From Mycobacterium hubeiense (GTDB lineage Bacteria; Actinomycetota; Actinomycetes; Mycobacteriales; Mycobacteriaceae), in assembly GCF_002838065.1 (NCBI RefSeq), contig NZ_PIZU01000002.1:255453-319452 (forward strand): a stretch of 64,000 nucleotides of DNA. Direction: 5' to 3'. Of the stretch, positions 51,360-59,670 are shown piece by piece. The notes beneath the pieces were generated by a model. It was not told the DNA's origin. It saw only the letters and a program-made list of their open reading frames with translations, and did no database searches. Position numbers and translations under genes: made by a program. The stretch's first letter is position 1; each line of letters begins with the position of its first letter.

Positions 51360-52870
51360 GAATATTTGGCGATGAGTTCGTGTTTGTACAGCTTGCCGGT
51401 ATCGGTGCGGGGCAGCTGTTGCTCGAACGAGATCGACCGCGGACATTTGTAGTGCGCCAACCGATCCCGCAGCCAACCCAGCAATTCGTCGGCGAACTCG
51501 TTGGTCGCGTCGGCCGGATCGACCGTCTGCACGACGCCCTTGACACTTTGGCCCATCTCGTCGTCGGGAATCCCGAACACCGCCGCATCCAACACCTTCG
51601 GATGGGTGATGAGCATGTTCTCGGCTTCCTGCGGGTAGATGTTCACCCCGCCCGAGATGATCATGTGGTGGCGGCGGTCGGTCAAATACAGGTAACCCTC
51701 TTCGTCGAGGTAGCCGATATCACCGACGGTCGTCCAGCCGTGCCGGTCGCGTGACTTCGCCGTCTTCTCAGGGTCGTTGAGGTACTCGAAGGTGTGTCCG
51801 CCCTCGAAGTAGATCTCGCCTGCTTGACCCGGCGGCAACTCGTTGCCGTCCTCGTCGAGGATGTGGACCGCACCGGTCATCGGCTTACCTACCGAACCCG
51901 GATGTGCCAGCCACTCTTCGGCGCTGATGAGCGTCGACCCGTGCGCCTCGGACGAGGCGTAGTATTCGTCGACGATCGGGCCCCACCAGTCGATCATCTG
52001 TTTCTTGATCTCGACCGGGCACGGCGCGGCGGCGTGGATCACCCGTTTCAGGCTGGACACGTCGTACGAATCACGCACAGAATGCGGCAGTTTCAGCATT
52101 CGGGTGAACATCGCGGGCACGAACTGCCCGTGGGTGACGCGGTACTTCTGAATGGCGTCAAGACAGCCTTCGGCGTCGAACTTCTCCATCACGACGGTCG
52201 GGATGCCCGCCGCCTGCACGCTCATCGACCACACCGACGGCGCGGTGTGATAGAGCGGCGCTGGGCTCAGGTAGATCGATTCCGAGTCCATCCAGACGCT
52301 CACCAGCATGGACATCAGGCCGGGAGCTTCGGACGGCGGCACATGCGGCAGTTCACGTTTGATGCCCTTGGGCCGCCCGGTGGTGCCCGACGAGTACTGC
52401 AGCAGATCGCCTTCGATCTCGTCGTCGATGGGGGTATCCGGTTGATCGGCAACGCATTCCGGGTAGCGCAGCCAGCCGTCGAGGTCATCATCGGCGATCA
52501 TCAGCAGAGAGGGCAATCCGTTGGGCAGCTCGGCCTCGAGACCTTCGCAGGTCTTGCGCAGCGCTGCCGAGCCGATGATCGCCGAGGCCCCGCTGTTGTC
52601 GATGATGTAGGCGGCTTCGGCCGCGGTCAGATGCGTGTTGATCGGCACGTAGTACAGGCCGGCCCGCCGCGCCGCCCACATGATCGCGTGCATGTGCTCG
52701 TTGTTCTCCATGAGAATCGCGACCACGTCGCCTTCATGCAGACCGTGTTGGCGGAAGAAGTGGGCCAGCCGATTGGCCCGCGCCTCGAGGTCGTCGAAGG
52801 TGATGACCGCGCCCGACGGGTACAGGATGATGGCCGGTTTGCCGCTGCCGAGGTGTTCGCGAATCTGCAT
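51356..52870 (-). CDS. fadD4: Acyl-CoA synthetase FadD4
   Basis: A 504-residue ANL enzyme, orthologue of Rv0214. It has A3 YSSGTTGRPKGIK, A5 EYYASSEAHG, A7 TVGDIGYLDEEG, A8 TDRRHHMIISGGVNIYP and A10 PRTDTGKLYKHE. All core motifs are intact. ATG 52870 gives the natural N-terminus; the frame is open further up but overlaps the vapB gene. The operator TTGACACCCGTCAA lies 25 bases upstream of the start. Confidence 0.92.
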   Translation of the reverse strand: MQIREHLGSGKPAIILYPSGAVITFDDLEARANRLAHFFRQHGLHEGDVVAILMENNEHMHAIMWAARRAGLYYVPINTHLTAAEAAYIIDNSGASAIIGSAALRKTCEGLEAELPNGLPSLLMIADDDLDGWLRYPECVADQPDTPIDDEIEGDLLQYSSGTTGRPKGIKRELPHVPPSEAPGLMSMLVSVWMDSESIYLSPAPLYHTAPSVWSMSVQAAGIPTVVMEKFDAEGCLDAIQKYRVTHGQFVPAMFTRMLKLPHSVRDSYDVSSLKRVIHAAAPCPVEIKKQMIDWWGPIVDEYYASSEAHGSTLISAEEWLAHPGSVGKPMTGAVHILDEDGNELPPGQAGEIYFEGGHTFEYLNDPEKTAKSRDRHGWTTVGDIGYLDEEGYLYLTDRRHHMIISGGVNIYPQEAENMLITHPKVLDAAVFGIPDDEMGQSVKGVVQTVDPADATNEFADELLGWLRDRLAHYKCPRSISFEQQLPRTDTGKLYKHELIAKYS

Positions 52871-52894
52871 GCGCAGAACTTTACGACGACCAAA

Positions 52895-52910
52895 CTTGAC
52901 GGGTGTCAAG
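52895..52910 (-). promoter_or_regulatory. TTGACA-N-CCGTCAA operator before fadD4
   Basis: Read on the minus strand CTTGACACCCGTCAAG, a palindrome with 6-base arms. The core matches the site in front of the double FadE at 29237 in 13 of 14 bases. Confidence 0.55.
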
Positions 52911-52934
52911 AGGTCGGCCCGACATAGCCTGTTG

Positions 52935-52960
52935 TTGCAATTTGCTAGCATGTTGCAACA
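52935..52960. promoter_or_regulatory. Operator of the third vapBC pair
   Basis: TTGCAA at 52935-52940 and TGTTGCAACA at 52951-52960 place two copies of TTGCAA 18 bases apart, the second touching the vapB ATG. A -10-like TAGCAT at 52946-52951 implies a leaderless transcript. Confidence 0.5.
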
Positions 52961-53181
52961 TGCGGACGATCTACCTCCGGAACGTGCCCGACGACGTCGT
53001 CGAGCGGTTGCAGCGCCTGGCCGAACGTGACCGCATGTCGCTGAACGCGGTCGCGATCCGCGAACTGGCCGCAGCCTCTCGGCGCGTGGACAATCCGGAG
53101 CTGCTGGCTGCGCTGCCCGACCTCGATATCGACACCCGCACGTTGGTCGCGCAGCTGGATACCGAACGCGCGCAGCGGTGA
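52960..53181 (+). CDS. VapB-type antitoxin
   Basis: A 73-residue ribbon-helix-helix antitoxin: [22 protein letters not shown], then a C-terminal toxin-binding tail. ATG 52960 begins right at the operator palindrome. The stop overlaps the vapC GTG (GTGA). Confidence 0.9.
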   Translation: MRTIYLRNVPDDVVERLQRLAERDRMSLNAVAIRELAAASRRVDNPELLAALPDLDIDTRTLVAQLDTERAQR

Positions 53182-53561
53182 TCGTCGTCGACGCGTCGGC
53201 AGCGATCGCCGGGCTGCTCAACGACGGGCCGGCTCGTCGACGGCTCGCAACCGGCGGCATCCATGTGCCTCACCTTGCCGATCCGGAAGTCGCCAGCGGC
53301 CTGCGACGGCTCGTCCACGCCGGTGAGATCACCGCGGCAGACAGCTGGCGCGCATTGGACGCCTGGCGTCGGCTCGCACTCACCCGCTATCCGATGGCCG
53401 GGCTGCTGTCACGGATCTGGGAGTTGCGCGACAACGTATCGGCCTACGACGCGAGTTATCTCGCGCTCGCCGAGACCCTGGACGGTGAACTGATCACCGC
53501 CGATGCCCGCTTGAGTCAGGCGGCCGGAATCCGCTGCCCGGTAACCGTCGTGCCGAGATAA
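53178..53561 (+). CDS. VapC-type PIN toxin
   Basis: A 127-residue PIN ribonuclease: D5 (IVVDASAAI), E37 ([10 protein letters not shown]), an Asp in [12 protein letters not shown] and one in [10 protein letters not shown]. Its residues and length resemble the 8386 toxin (both have RIWELR-N-S-YDA), so the two may be distant paralogues. Converges on pckA, 12 bases apart. Confidence 0.92.
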   Translation: MIVVDASAAIAGLLNDGPARRRLATGGIHVPHLADPEVASGLRRLVHAGEITAADSWRALDAWRRLALTRYPMAGLLSRIWELRDNVSAYDASYLALAETLDGELITADARLSQAAGIRCPVTVVPR

Positions 53562-53572
53562 CTGAGCCGCGG

Positions 53573-55399
53573 CTACGCCTCTTCGGCCAGCCGGTGCTTG
53601 AGTGCGTCGAACTCGTCCTTGATGCCCGTCGGCAGCTTCTCGCCGACGAACTCGAACCACTCCTCGATCAGCGGCAGCTCCTCGCGCCACTCATCGGCAC
53701 GCACCGCCAGCGCTGCTTCGACATCGGCGAGGTCGACGTCCAGACCGGACAGGTCGAGATCCTCAGCCGTCGGCACGATGCCGATCGGCGTCGACCGACC
53801 CGACGCCCGGCCCTCGATGCGATCGATCGCCCACTTCAGCACGCGGCTGTTCTCGCCGAAGCCCGGCCACAGGAAGCGGCCGTCGTCGCCGCGGCGGAAC
53901 CAGTTGACGAAGAACACCTTCGGCAGTTTGGACTCGTCGGAGTTCTTGCCGATGTCGATCCAGTGCTGGAAGTAGTCGCCGACGTTGTAGCCGAGGAACG
54001 GCAGCATCGCCATCGGATCGCGGCGCACCGTGCCGACCTTGCCCTCGGCCGCGGCGGTCTGCTCGGAACCCATTGTGGCGCCGATGAATACGCCGTGCTG
54101 CCAGTCGGTGGCCTGCGTCACCAGCGGCACCGTGGTCTTGCGGCGCGCGCCGAACAGAATCGCCGAGATCGGCACGCCCTGCGGGTCGTCCCACTCCGGG
54201 GCCAGCGTCGGGCACTGCGACATCGGCGTGCAGTAGCGCGAATTCGGGTGCGCGGCCTTCTCCTCGGAGTCGGGCGTCCAGTCGCGGCCCTTCCAGTCGA
54301 TCAGGTGCTGCGGGTCGCCTTCGAGGCCTTCCCACCACACGTCGCCGTCGTCGGTCAGCGCCACGTTGGTGAAGACGGTGTTGCCGGCCTCGATGGTCTT
54401 CATCGCATTCGGGTTGGTCTTCCAGTTGGTGCCCGGCGCGACGCCGAAGAAGCCGAACTCCGGATTGACCGCGTACAGTCGGCCGTCCTTGCCGAACCGC
54501 ATCCACGCGATGTCGTCGCCCAAAGTCTCGGCACGCCAGCCGGGTACGGTCGGCTGGATCATCGCCAGGTTGGTCTTACCGCACGCCGACGGGAACGCCG
54601 CCGCAATGTAGTACGCCTTGTTCTCCGGGCTGATCAGCTTGAGGATCAGCATGTGCTCGGCGAGCCAGCCCTCATCGTGGGCCATCGCCGAGGCGATCCG
54701 CAGCGAGTAGCACTTCTTGCCCAGCAGCGCGTTGCCGCCGTAGCCCGAGCCGAAGCTCCAGATCTCGCGGGTCTCAGGGAAGTGGCTGATGTACTTGGTG
54801 TCGTTGCACGGCCAGGGCACATCCTTTTGACCTGGCTCCAGCGGGGCGCCGACCGAGTGCAGCGCCTTGACGAAGAAGCCGTCGTCGCCGAGCTTGTCCA
54901 ACGCGGCCTTGCCCATCCGGGTCATGGTGCGCATCGACACGACGACGTACTCGGAGTCGGTGATCTCCACGCCGAGCTTGGGATCCTCGGCACCCAGCGG
55001 GCCCATGCAGAACGGCACCACCCACATCGTGCGCCCGCGCATGCAGCCCCGGTACAGGTCGGTCATGATCGAGCGCATCTCGGTCGGGTCCATCCAGTTG
55101 TTGGTGGGCCCGGCGTCGATCTCGCGCTCGGAACAGATGAAGGTGCGCGACTCGACGCGCGCGACGTCGGACGGGTCGGACAGCGCAAGGTATGAATTGG
55201 GCTTCTTCTCGTCGTTGAGCCGACGGAAGGTGCCGGCCTCAACCAGGTGAGCGGTCAACCGCTCGAACTCTTCCTCCGAACCGTCGGCGAACACCACTCG
55301 ATCGGGCTGAGTCAGCTCTGCGACCTCTTGGACCCAGGCCAGCAATCCCTGGTGTTTGGTCGGTGCGGTGTCCAGACCCGGAATGGTCGCTGCGGTCAT
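53573..55399 (-). CDS. pckA: GTP-dependent phosphoenolpyruvate carboxykinase
   Basis: A 608-residue GTP-type PEPCK, orthologue of Rv0211. It converts oxaloacetate and GTP to PEP and CO2, the entry to gluconeogenesis on fatty acids and sterols. It has the P-loop [12 protein letters not shown] with the reactive cysteine, [20 protein letters not shown] and [15 protein letters not shown] 55399. Length is normal. It fits the lipid-catabolic setting of the window. Confidence 0.97.
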   Translation of the reverse strand: MTAATIPGLDTAPTKHQGLLAWVQEVAELTQPDRVVFADGSEEEFERLTAHLVEAGTFRRLNDEKKPNSYLALSDPSDVARVESRTFICSEREIDAGPTNNWMDPTEMRSIMTDLYRGCMRGRTMWVVPFCMGPLGAEDPKLGVEITDSEYVVVSMRTMTRMGKAALDKLGDDGFFVKALHSVGAPLEPGQKDVPWPCNDTKYISHFPETREIWSFGSGYGGNALLGKKCYSLRIASAMAHDEGWLAEHMLILKLISPENKAYYIAAAFPSACGKTNLAMIQPTVPGWRAETLGDDIAWMRFGKDGRLYAVNPEFGFFGVAPGTNWKTNPNAMKTIEAGNTVFTNVALTDDGDVWWEGLEGDPQHLIDWKGRDWTPDSEEKAAHPNSRYCTPMSQCPTLAPEWDDPQGVPISAILFGARRKTTVPLVTQATDWQHGVFIGATMGSEQTAAAEGKVGTVRRDPMAMLPFLGYNVGDYFQHWIDIGKNSDESKLPKVFFVNWFRRGDDGRFLWPGFGENSRVLKWAIDRIEGRASGRSTPIGIVPTAEDLDLSGLDVDLADVEAALAVRADEWREELPLIEEWFEFVGEKLPTGIKDEFDALKHRLAEEA

Positions 55400-55591
55400 C
55401 TGTGTGCCTATCCAATCTTCCTGCGTACGGGTTCCAGCCAGGACGCAGGTCCTCGCGCCGGCATGGCGGTCACGTCCTTAGTACAGAGGTTAACGTGGGT
55501 GACATACCCGCGGTTAATCGGAACTATGTCCGATGACTCACAGGAACGATTCAGATTAGCGTTACCCGGGAGTAACCGGAGCAATAGCGCG
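55400..55591. other. pckA promoter region
   Basis: A 192-base gap between the GTPase-like operon stop and pckA. It holds a direct repeat GGTTAA at 55487 and 55512 (25 bases apart) and the dyad GTTAC-N6-GTAAC at 55561-55576, possible regulator sites or a weak terminator for the upstream operon. No gene is seen. Confidence 0.4.
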
Positions 55592-57067
55592 TCAAGCATC
55601 AGTCCGCGCGCGCATCGAACCATTGCCGGACGGCTCCGGCGCCGGGCCGTACAGTTCAGCGCGCACCGCATCGAGCGCTTGCTGCAGCGGCGGCAGCCGG
55701 CGCTCGGCCACCGCGGCCGCACGCGCCGTCGCCAGCGCATGCTCGCGCAGCTCGGCGTCGATCTCGGCGATCCGCTCGGCCGCGGTCGCGCTCTCCCGTT
55801 CGTCCAGCGCGGCCAGTTCCGAGGTCAACGAGGCTTCGGCGGCCAGCACGCGGGTGGCGACGAGCTGCTCGGTTGACGATCGCAGGGTGGTGGTGACGTC
55901 GGTGACCCACCGGTCGAGCACGGCGCGATCGTGCAGGAGTCCACGGATGCCGACGACCCACACCGTGAGCACCAGCCCCACGACACCGCCGGCCACCAGT
56001 CCCGCAATGGTCAACCCCGGCGCGACGCCAGCGAACAGCCGGCTCACCGCCAGCGCCACACCGAGCCCGAAGCCGGCGCCCAGCACCATCATCAGCCGGG
56101 TTTCCAGACGTCGCGATTTCAGCGGCGGCGCGGGGATTTCCGGGCGCTGGACGGCCGACGTGGCAGCGGGTGCGGTCAGGCCGAGCTCGCGTGCGACATC
56201 GCCGAGATGCTTGGTGATGCCTTCGTCGACTTCGGCGACCACCTCGTCGGCGCGGCTGCGCACATACTTCTCGAACCGGCCGATGCGGCGCCTGCTGAGA
56301 CCCGAGACGTCCTCTTGCAGTTCCGAACGCACCGACGTACACCGGTTGCGGGCGAAATACGACAGCTGAACCCGCGCCTGCTGGATCTGGCTGCGCAGAG
56401 CGATGGTGCGCTCGGATTTCGACAGCCGACGGCCGCGCAGGATGTCGTCGCGGCGTTTGCGCAGTGCGGTGACGCGGGCCTCCCGATCGGCGCCGGAGCC
56501 ATCGGCCCGATATCGTGCCATCACTGTCTCCAGCCGGGTTTCCCAGGCGCGCAGGCGGTTTCGGCGCTTGGTATCAGGGTCATTCAATCGCGCCGACAGC
56601 AGCTCGACCAGTTCGTCGAGCTGTGGTTTGCCCGCTTCGGGGGCGGCGGCCACCCCCACCCACGGCATGTGCGCGTACCGAGGCGCCCGCTCGGCGAGGA
56701 TGGCCTGGTCGGCGGCCAGCACATCGCGCCAGCCGCGGTGGGTGTCGATCTTGGCGACTGCACCGATCACTAAGTCGGTGTGGTTGGCGGCCAGATCGAC
56801 CAGCGCACAATCGGATTCGGTCACCGGCGCGATCGCCGACAACACGAACACCACCGCGGCGGGGGCATCGGCCGGGCCGAGTTCTTCGGATTCGACGAAG
56901 GTGTGCTCGGGCATCCGCTCGCGCAGCGCCGCAATGAGACTCGTCGTACCCGCCAGCCACGGCCCGGTCACCAGCACCACGTCGCGGCTTTCGATTCCCG
57001 GCGAACGCAGCCCCGGATCGACCGCCGCCACCACGGCATCCGCCGCCGCGACAGGATCGTCTGTCAC
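55592..57067 (-). CDS. GTPase-like membrane protein, Rv0210-like
   Basis: A 491-residue protein, positional equivalent of Rv0210. The N-terminal domain has a degenerate Walker A, VTGPWLAGTTSLI, with Thr where Lys is expected, and AKID in place of NKxD. A helical, Arg/Glu-rich middle follows. Two hydrophobic segments lie about residues 330-380 (MVLGAGFGLGVALAVSRLF and TIAGLVAGGVVGLVL), then a coiled-coil-prone C-terminus. The layout recalls dynamin-like or IniC-type proteins; this is inference. GTG 57067 overlaps the upstream gene's stop (GTGA). Confidence 0.75.
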   Translation of the reverse strand: MTDDPVAAADAVVAAVDPGLRSPGIESRDVVLVTGPWLAGTTSLIAALRERMPEHTFVESEELGPADAPAAVVFVLSAIAPVTESDCALVDLAANHTDLVIGAVAKIDTHRGWRDVLAADQAILAERAPRYAHMPWVGVAAAPEAGKPQLDELVELLSARLNDPDTKRRNRLRAWETRLETVMARYRADGSGADREARVTALRKRRDDILRGRRLSKSERTIALRSQIQQARVQLSYFARNRCTSVRSELQEDVSGLSRRRIGRFEKYVRSRADEVVAEVDEGITKHLGDVARELGLTAPAATSAVQRPEIPAPPLKSRRLETRLMMVLGAGFGLGVALAVSRLFAGVAPGLTIAGLVAGGVVGLVLTVWVVGIRGLLHDRAVLDRWVTDVTTTLRSSTEQLVATRVLAAEASLTSELAALDERESATAAERIAEIDAELREHALATARAAAVAERRLPPLQQALDAVRAELYGPAPEPSGNGSMRARTDA

Positions 57068-57942
57068 AGCACCCTCCCCACCAGCCGCAGCGAGCCACGC
57101 GCGATGTCGGCCCCGCACGTGCGGTGCAGCGCATCCACCGGACCGCGGCTGTAACGCCGCCAGTGCACCGCCCTGCGCAGATGCGCTGCCGGCCCGTCGC
57201 CGCGATCGACATCGAGCCCGGCCGCCTCCACGACGTCGACGGCCGCGGCCATCACCGCGACAACGGCGTCATCGGAAGCGAGGAACTCCGCGACGCGCTC
57301 GGAATGCACTGCCAGCGCCTGCAATTCGGCGACGGCCGAGCGCACCCGCCGATACCGTGCCGGCGCCGCGACGATATGTACCGCCGCAACGACGTCATCG
57401 ACACCACTGACCTTCCGCAGCACCGCGGGTAGCGCCTCAGGCGCGACGCCCCGGCCCAGCGCCGCGACCGCGGTGGCGATGCCGAACCGATCCAAGCGCT
57501 CCAACAGGCGCGCCCGCACCTCGCGTGGCAACCGATGCGGGCACTGCACGAACGCATCGGTGGAACTCAGATCGGCGGGCTCGGCCGACAGCGCCCGCAA
57601 CGCCGCGACCGCCTCGTCGTCAAGCGTCACATCCGCTAGCAACGCCGCCATCGGCACCGTCGGCACCCCGGTCAGCGCGCGGCACTGCGCGGCCCGTTCA
57701 CCGGCCATGCCACCCAGCAGGTCGGCCTTGTTCAGCACCATCAGCGTCGAATCGCCCGCCGCCGAGTCTTCGGGTTTGACCGCCTCGGCCACCACGAGCA
57801 CCGCCACGTCGGCCGCCTCGCCGTCGGTCACCACGACGCCCGCGCTCGAAAGCGCCCGAGCGACCGTCCCGGCGCCCACCCCGGCTCGGCCCCGCACAGC
57901 AACACTCAACGGACAACCGAGACGCCGGATGATTGGCGTCAA
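57064..57942 (-). CDS. GTPase-like protein, Rv0209-like
   Basis: A 292-residue protein. A P-loop-like segment VAVRGRAGVGAGTVARAL lacks the Walker lysine, but LNKADLL is a good NKxD guanine motif. It pairs with the next gene as a two-gene unit of small-GTPase-like proteins. TTG 57942 is the first usable start. The frame continues open for 22 more codons reading QEGRQIFADALIRFAERTRE, which looks like real protein but has no ATG or GTG, so the true start or an upstream lesion is unresolved. Confidence 0.72.
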   Translation of the reverse strand: MTPIIRRLGCPLSVAVRGRAGVGAGTVARALSSAGVVVTDGEAADVAVLVVAEAVKPEDSAAGDSTLMVLNKADLLGGMAGERAAQCRALTGVPTVPMAALLADVTLDDEAVAALRALSAEPADLSSTDAFVQCPHRLPREVRARLLERLDRFGIATAVAALGRGVAPEALPAVLRKVSGVDDVVAAVHIVAAPARYRRVRSAVAELQALAVHSERVAEFLASDDAVVAVMAAAVDVVEAAGLDVDRGDGPAAHLRRAVHWRRYSRGPVDALHRTCGADIARGSLRLVGRVL

Positions 57943-58146
57943 CCGCGGTTCGCGAGTCCTCTCAGCGAACCGAATCAGCGCGTCGGCGAAAATCTGGCGG
58001 CCTTCCTGCTAGCACACCGGACAGCTGCCCGGCGGGTACGGCAAATGCTCCCACCTCCGCGGCACCGCCGCGAGCAGTTGTTTTGTACCTGCCGAAGGCA
58101 ACTGTTGGGTATCAATCTCTACCACGATGCGGGCACACCGGCGTTG

Positions 58147-58887
58147 ATGAGCGACCATGGACGAATGCATGCGCGCGACGTACCCGCCGCCACGCATCAG
58201 CATCGCCGCGTCACCAGCTTCCGTTCCCGGCGGTCCTCTCTGTCCGGCGGCCAGCAAGCAACCTGGGAGCGACGCTGGCCGGAGCTGGGCATGGCGGCCC
58301 GCGACGACGCCGGTAACCCCAACCGCCTCGACACCGTCACCTGGTTCGGCCGCGAGGCACCGGTGGTGCTCGAGATCGGCTGCGGCGCCGGCACCTCGAC
58401 CCTGGCCATGGCGCAGGCCGAACCGCATCTCGATGTGGTCGCCGTGGAGGTCTACAAACGCGGGCTCGCGCAGCTGCTCAGCGCCATCGACCGCGAAGGC
58501 GTCACCAACATCCGGCTGATCCGCGGCGACGGCGTCGACGTGCTCGAGCACATGTTCGGCCCGGCGTCGCTGACCGGCGTGCGGGTGTTCTTCCCCGACC
58601 CGTGGCCGAAGGCCCGCCACCACAAGCGGCGGCTGCTGCAACCGGCCACCGTCGCGCTGATCGCCGACCGGCTCCGCCCCGGCGGCATCCTGCACGCAGC
58701 CACCGACCACGCCGGCTACGCCGAACAGATCGCCGAAGTCGGCGACGCCGAACCCCGGCTGCAGCGGGTCACCGCCACCACCGCAGCCCTGCCGATCTCG
58801 GTGCAGCGCCCGGTCACCAAATACGAGAACAAGGCGCAGACCGCGGGCAGCGAGGTCGCCGAACTGGTCTGGGAGAAGCGGCGATGA
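58147..58887 (+). CDS. trmB: tRNA (guanine-N7-)-methyltransferase
   Basis: A 246-residue TrmB that methylates G46 of tRNA with SAM. It has LEIGCGAGTSTLAMAQ (SAM motif), AVEVYKRGLAQLL, VRVFFPDPWPKARHHKRRLL (the TrmB signature) and ATDHAGYAEQI. ATG 58147 is chosen; the frame is open to 58045 but the added sequence is Cys/Arg-rich and lies in the intergenic region. Orthologue of Rv0208c. Its stop overlaps the next ATG (ATGA). Confidence 0.93.
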   Translation: MSDHGRMHARDVPAATHQHRRVTSFRSRRSSLSGGQQATWERRWPELGMAARDDAGNPNRLDTVTWFGREAPVVLEIGCGAGTSTLAMAQAEPHLDVVAVEVYKRGLAQLLSAIDREGVTNIRLIRGDGVDVLEHMFGPASLTGVRVFFPDPWPKARHHKRRLLQPATVALIADRLRPGGILHAATDHAGYAEQIAEVGDAEPRLQRVTATTAALPISVQRPVTKYENKAQTAGSEVAELVWEKRR

Positions 58888-59621
58888 GCGTGACGGAAGA
58901 CATCCCCGACACGGGCGAGCAGATGGGGGCCGCCCCGACCCCACCCGAGCCCACCCCGTCCGGAGGGCAGGAGCGAAGCGACTCGGGAATCGGTATCGGC
59001 GTGCAGCGGGTGCTGCTGGTGTGGGACGCGCCCAACCTGGACATGGGCCTCGGCTCGATCCTGGGCGGGCGACCGACTGCCGCGCACCGGCCCCGCTTCG
59101 ATGCGCTGGGCCGCTGGCTGCTGGCCCGCACCGCCGAGCTCGCCGCGAACAGACCTGATGTCTCACTGGAGCCGGAAGCCACCGTCTTCACCAACATCGC
59201 CCCAGGTAGCGCCGATGTGGTTAGGCCGTGGGTGGAGGCATTGCGTAACGTGGGGTTCGCGGTTTTCGCCAAGCCGAAGATCGATGACGACAGCGACGTC
59301 GACAGCGACATGCTCAACCACATCGCGCTGCGCCGCAGCGAGGGTCTGGCCAGCGTGCTGGTGGCCTCCGCCGACGGGCAGGCGTTCAAGCAGCCGCTGG
59401 AAGAGATCGCCCGCGACGGCACTCCCGTTCAGGTGCTCGGATTTCGCGAACATGCAAGTTGGGCGCTAGCGTCGGATACCTTGGAGTTTGTCGACCTGGA
59501 GGACATTCCTGGTGTTTTCCGGGAACCGCTACCGCGAATCGGCCTAGATTCGCTGCCCGAGCAAGGGGCTTGGCTGCAGCCATTCCGGCCGCTGTCCTCG
59601 CTACTGACCTCGCGAATGTAG
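58884..59621 (+). CDS. NYN-domain (PIN-like) protein, Rv0207c-like
   Basis: A 245-residue protein. After a low-complexity Pro-rich N-terminus (to about residue 45) comes an NYN/PIN-like nuclease domain: VLLVWDAPNLDMGLG, then IDDDSDVDSDMLNHIAL and VLVASADGQAFKQPLEE supply the acidic residues. Conserved immediately upstream of mmpL3 in mycobacteria. RNA is the likely substrate, unproven. Confidence 0.85.
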   Translation: MSVTEDIPDTGEQMGAAPTPPEPTPSGGQERSDSGIGIGVQRVLLVWDAPNLDMGLGSILGGRPTAAHRPRFDALGRWLLARTAELAANRPDVSLEPEATVFTNIAPGSADVVRPWVEALRNVGFAVFAKPKIDDDSDVDSDMLNHIALRRSEGLASVLVASADGQAFKQPLEEIARDGTPVQVLGFREHASWALASDTLEFVDLEDIPGVFREPLPRIGLDSLPEQGAWLQPFRPLSSLLTSRM

Positions 59622-59670
59622 ACGACAACTGAATTGCGCGGGGTCGCAGAAAGACTAGTAAGGAGCTTAC

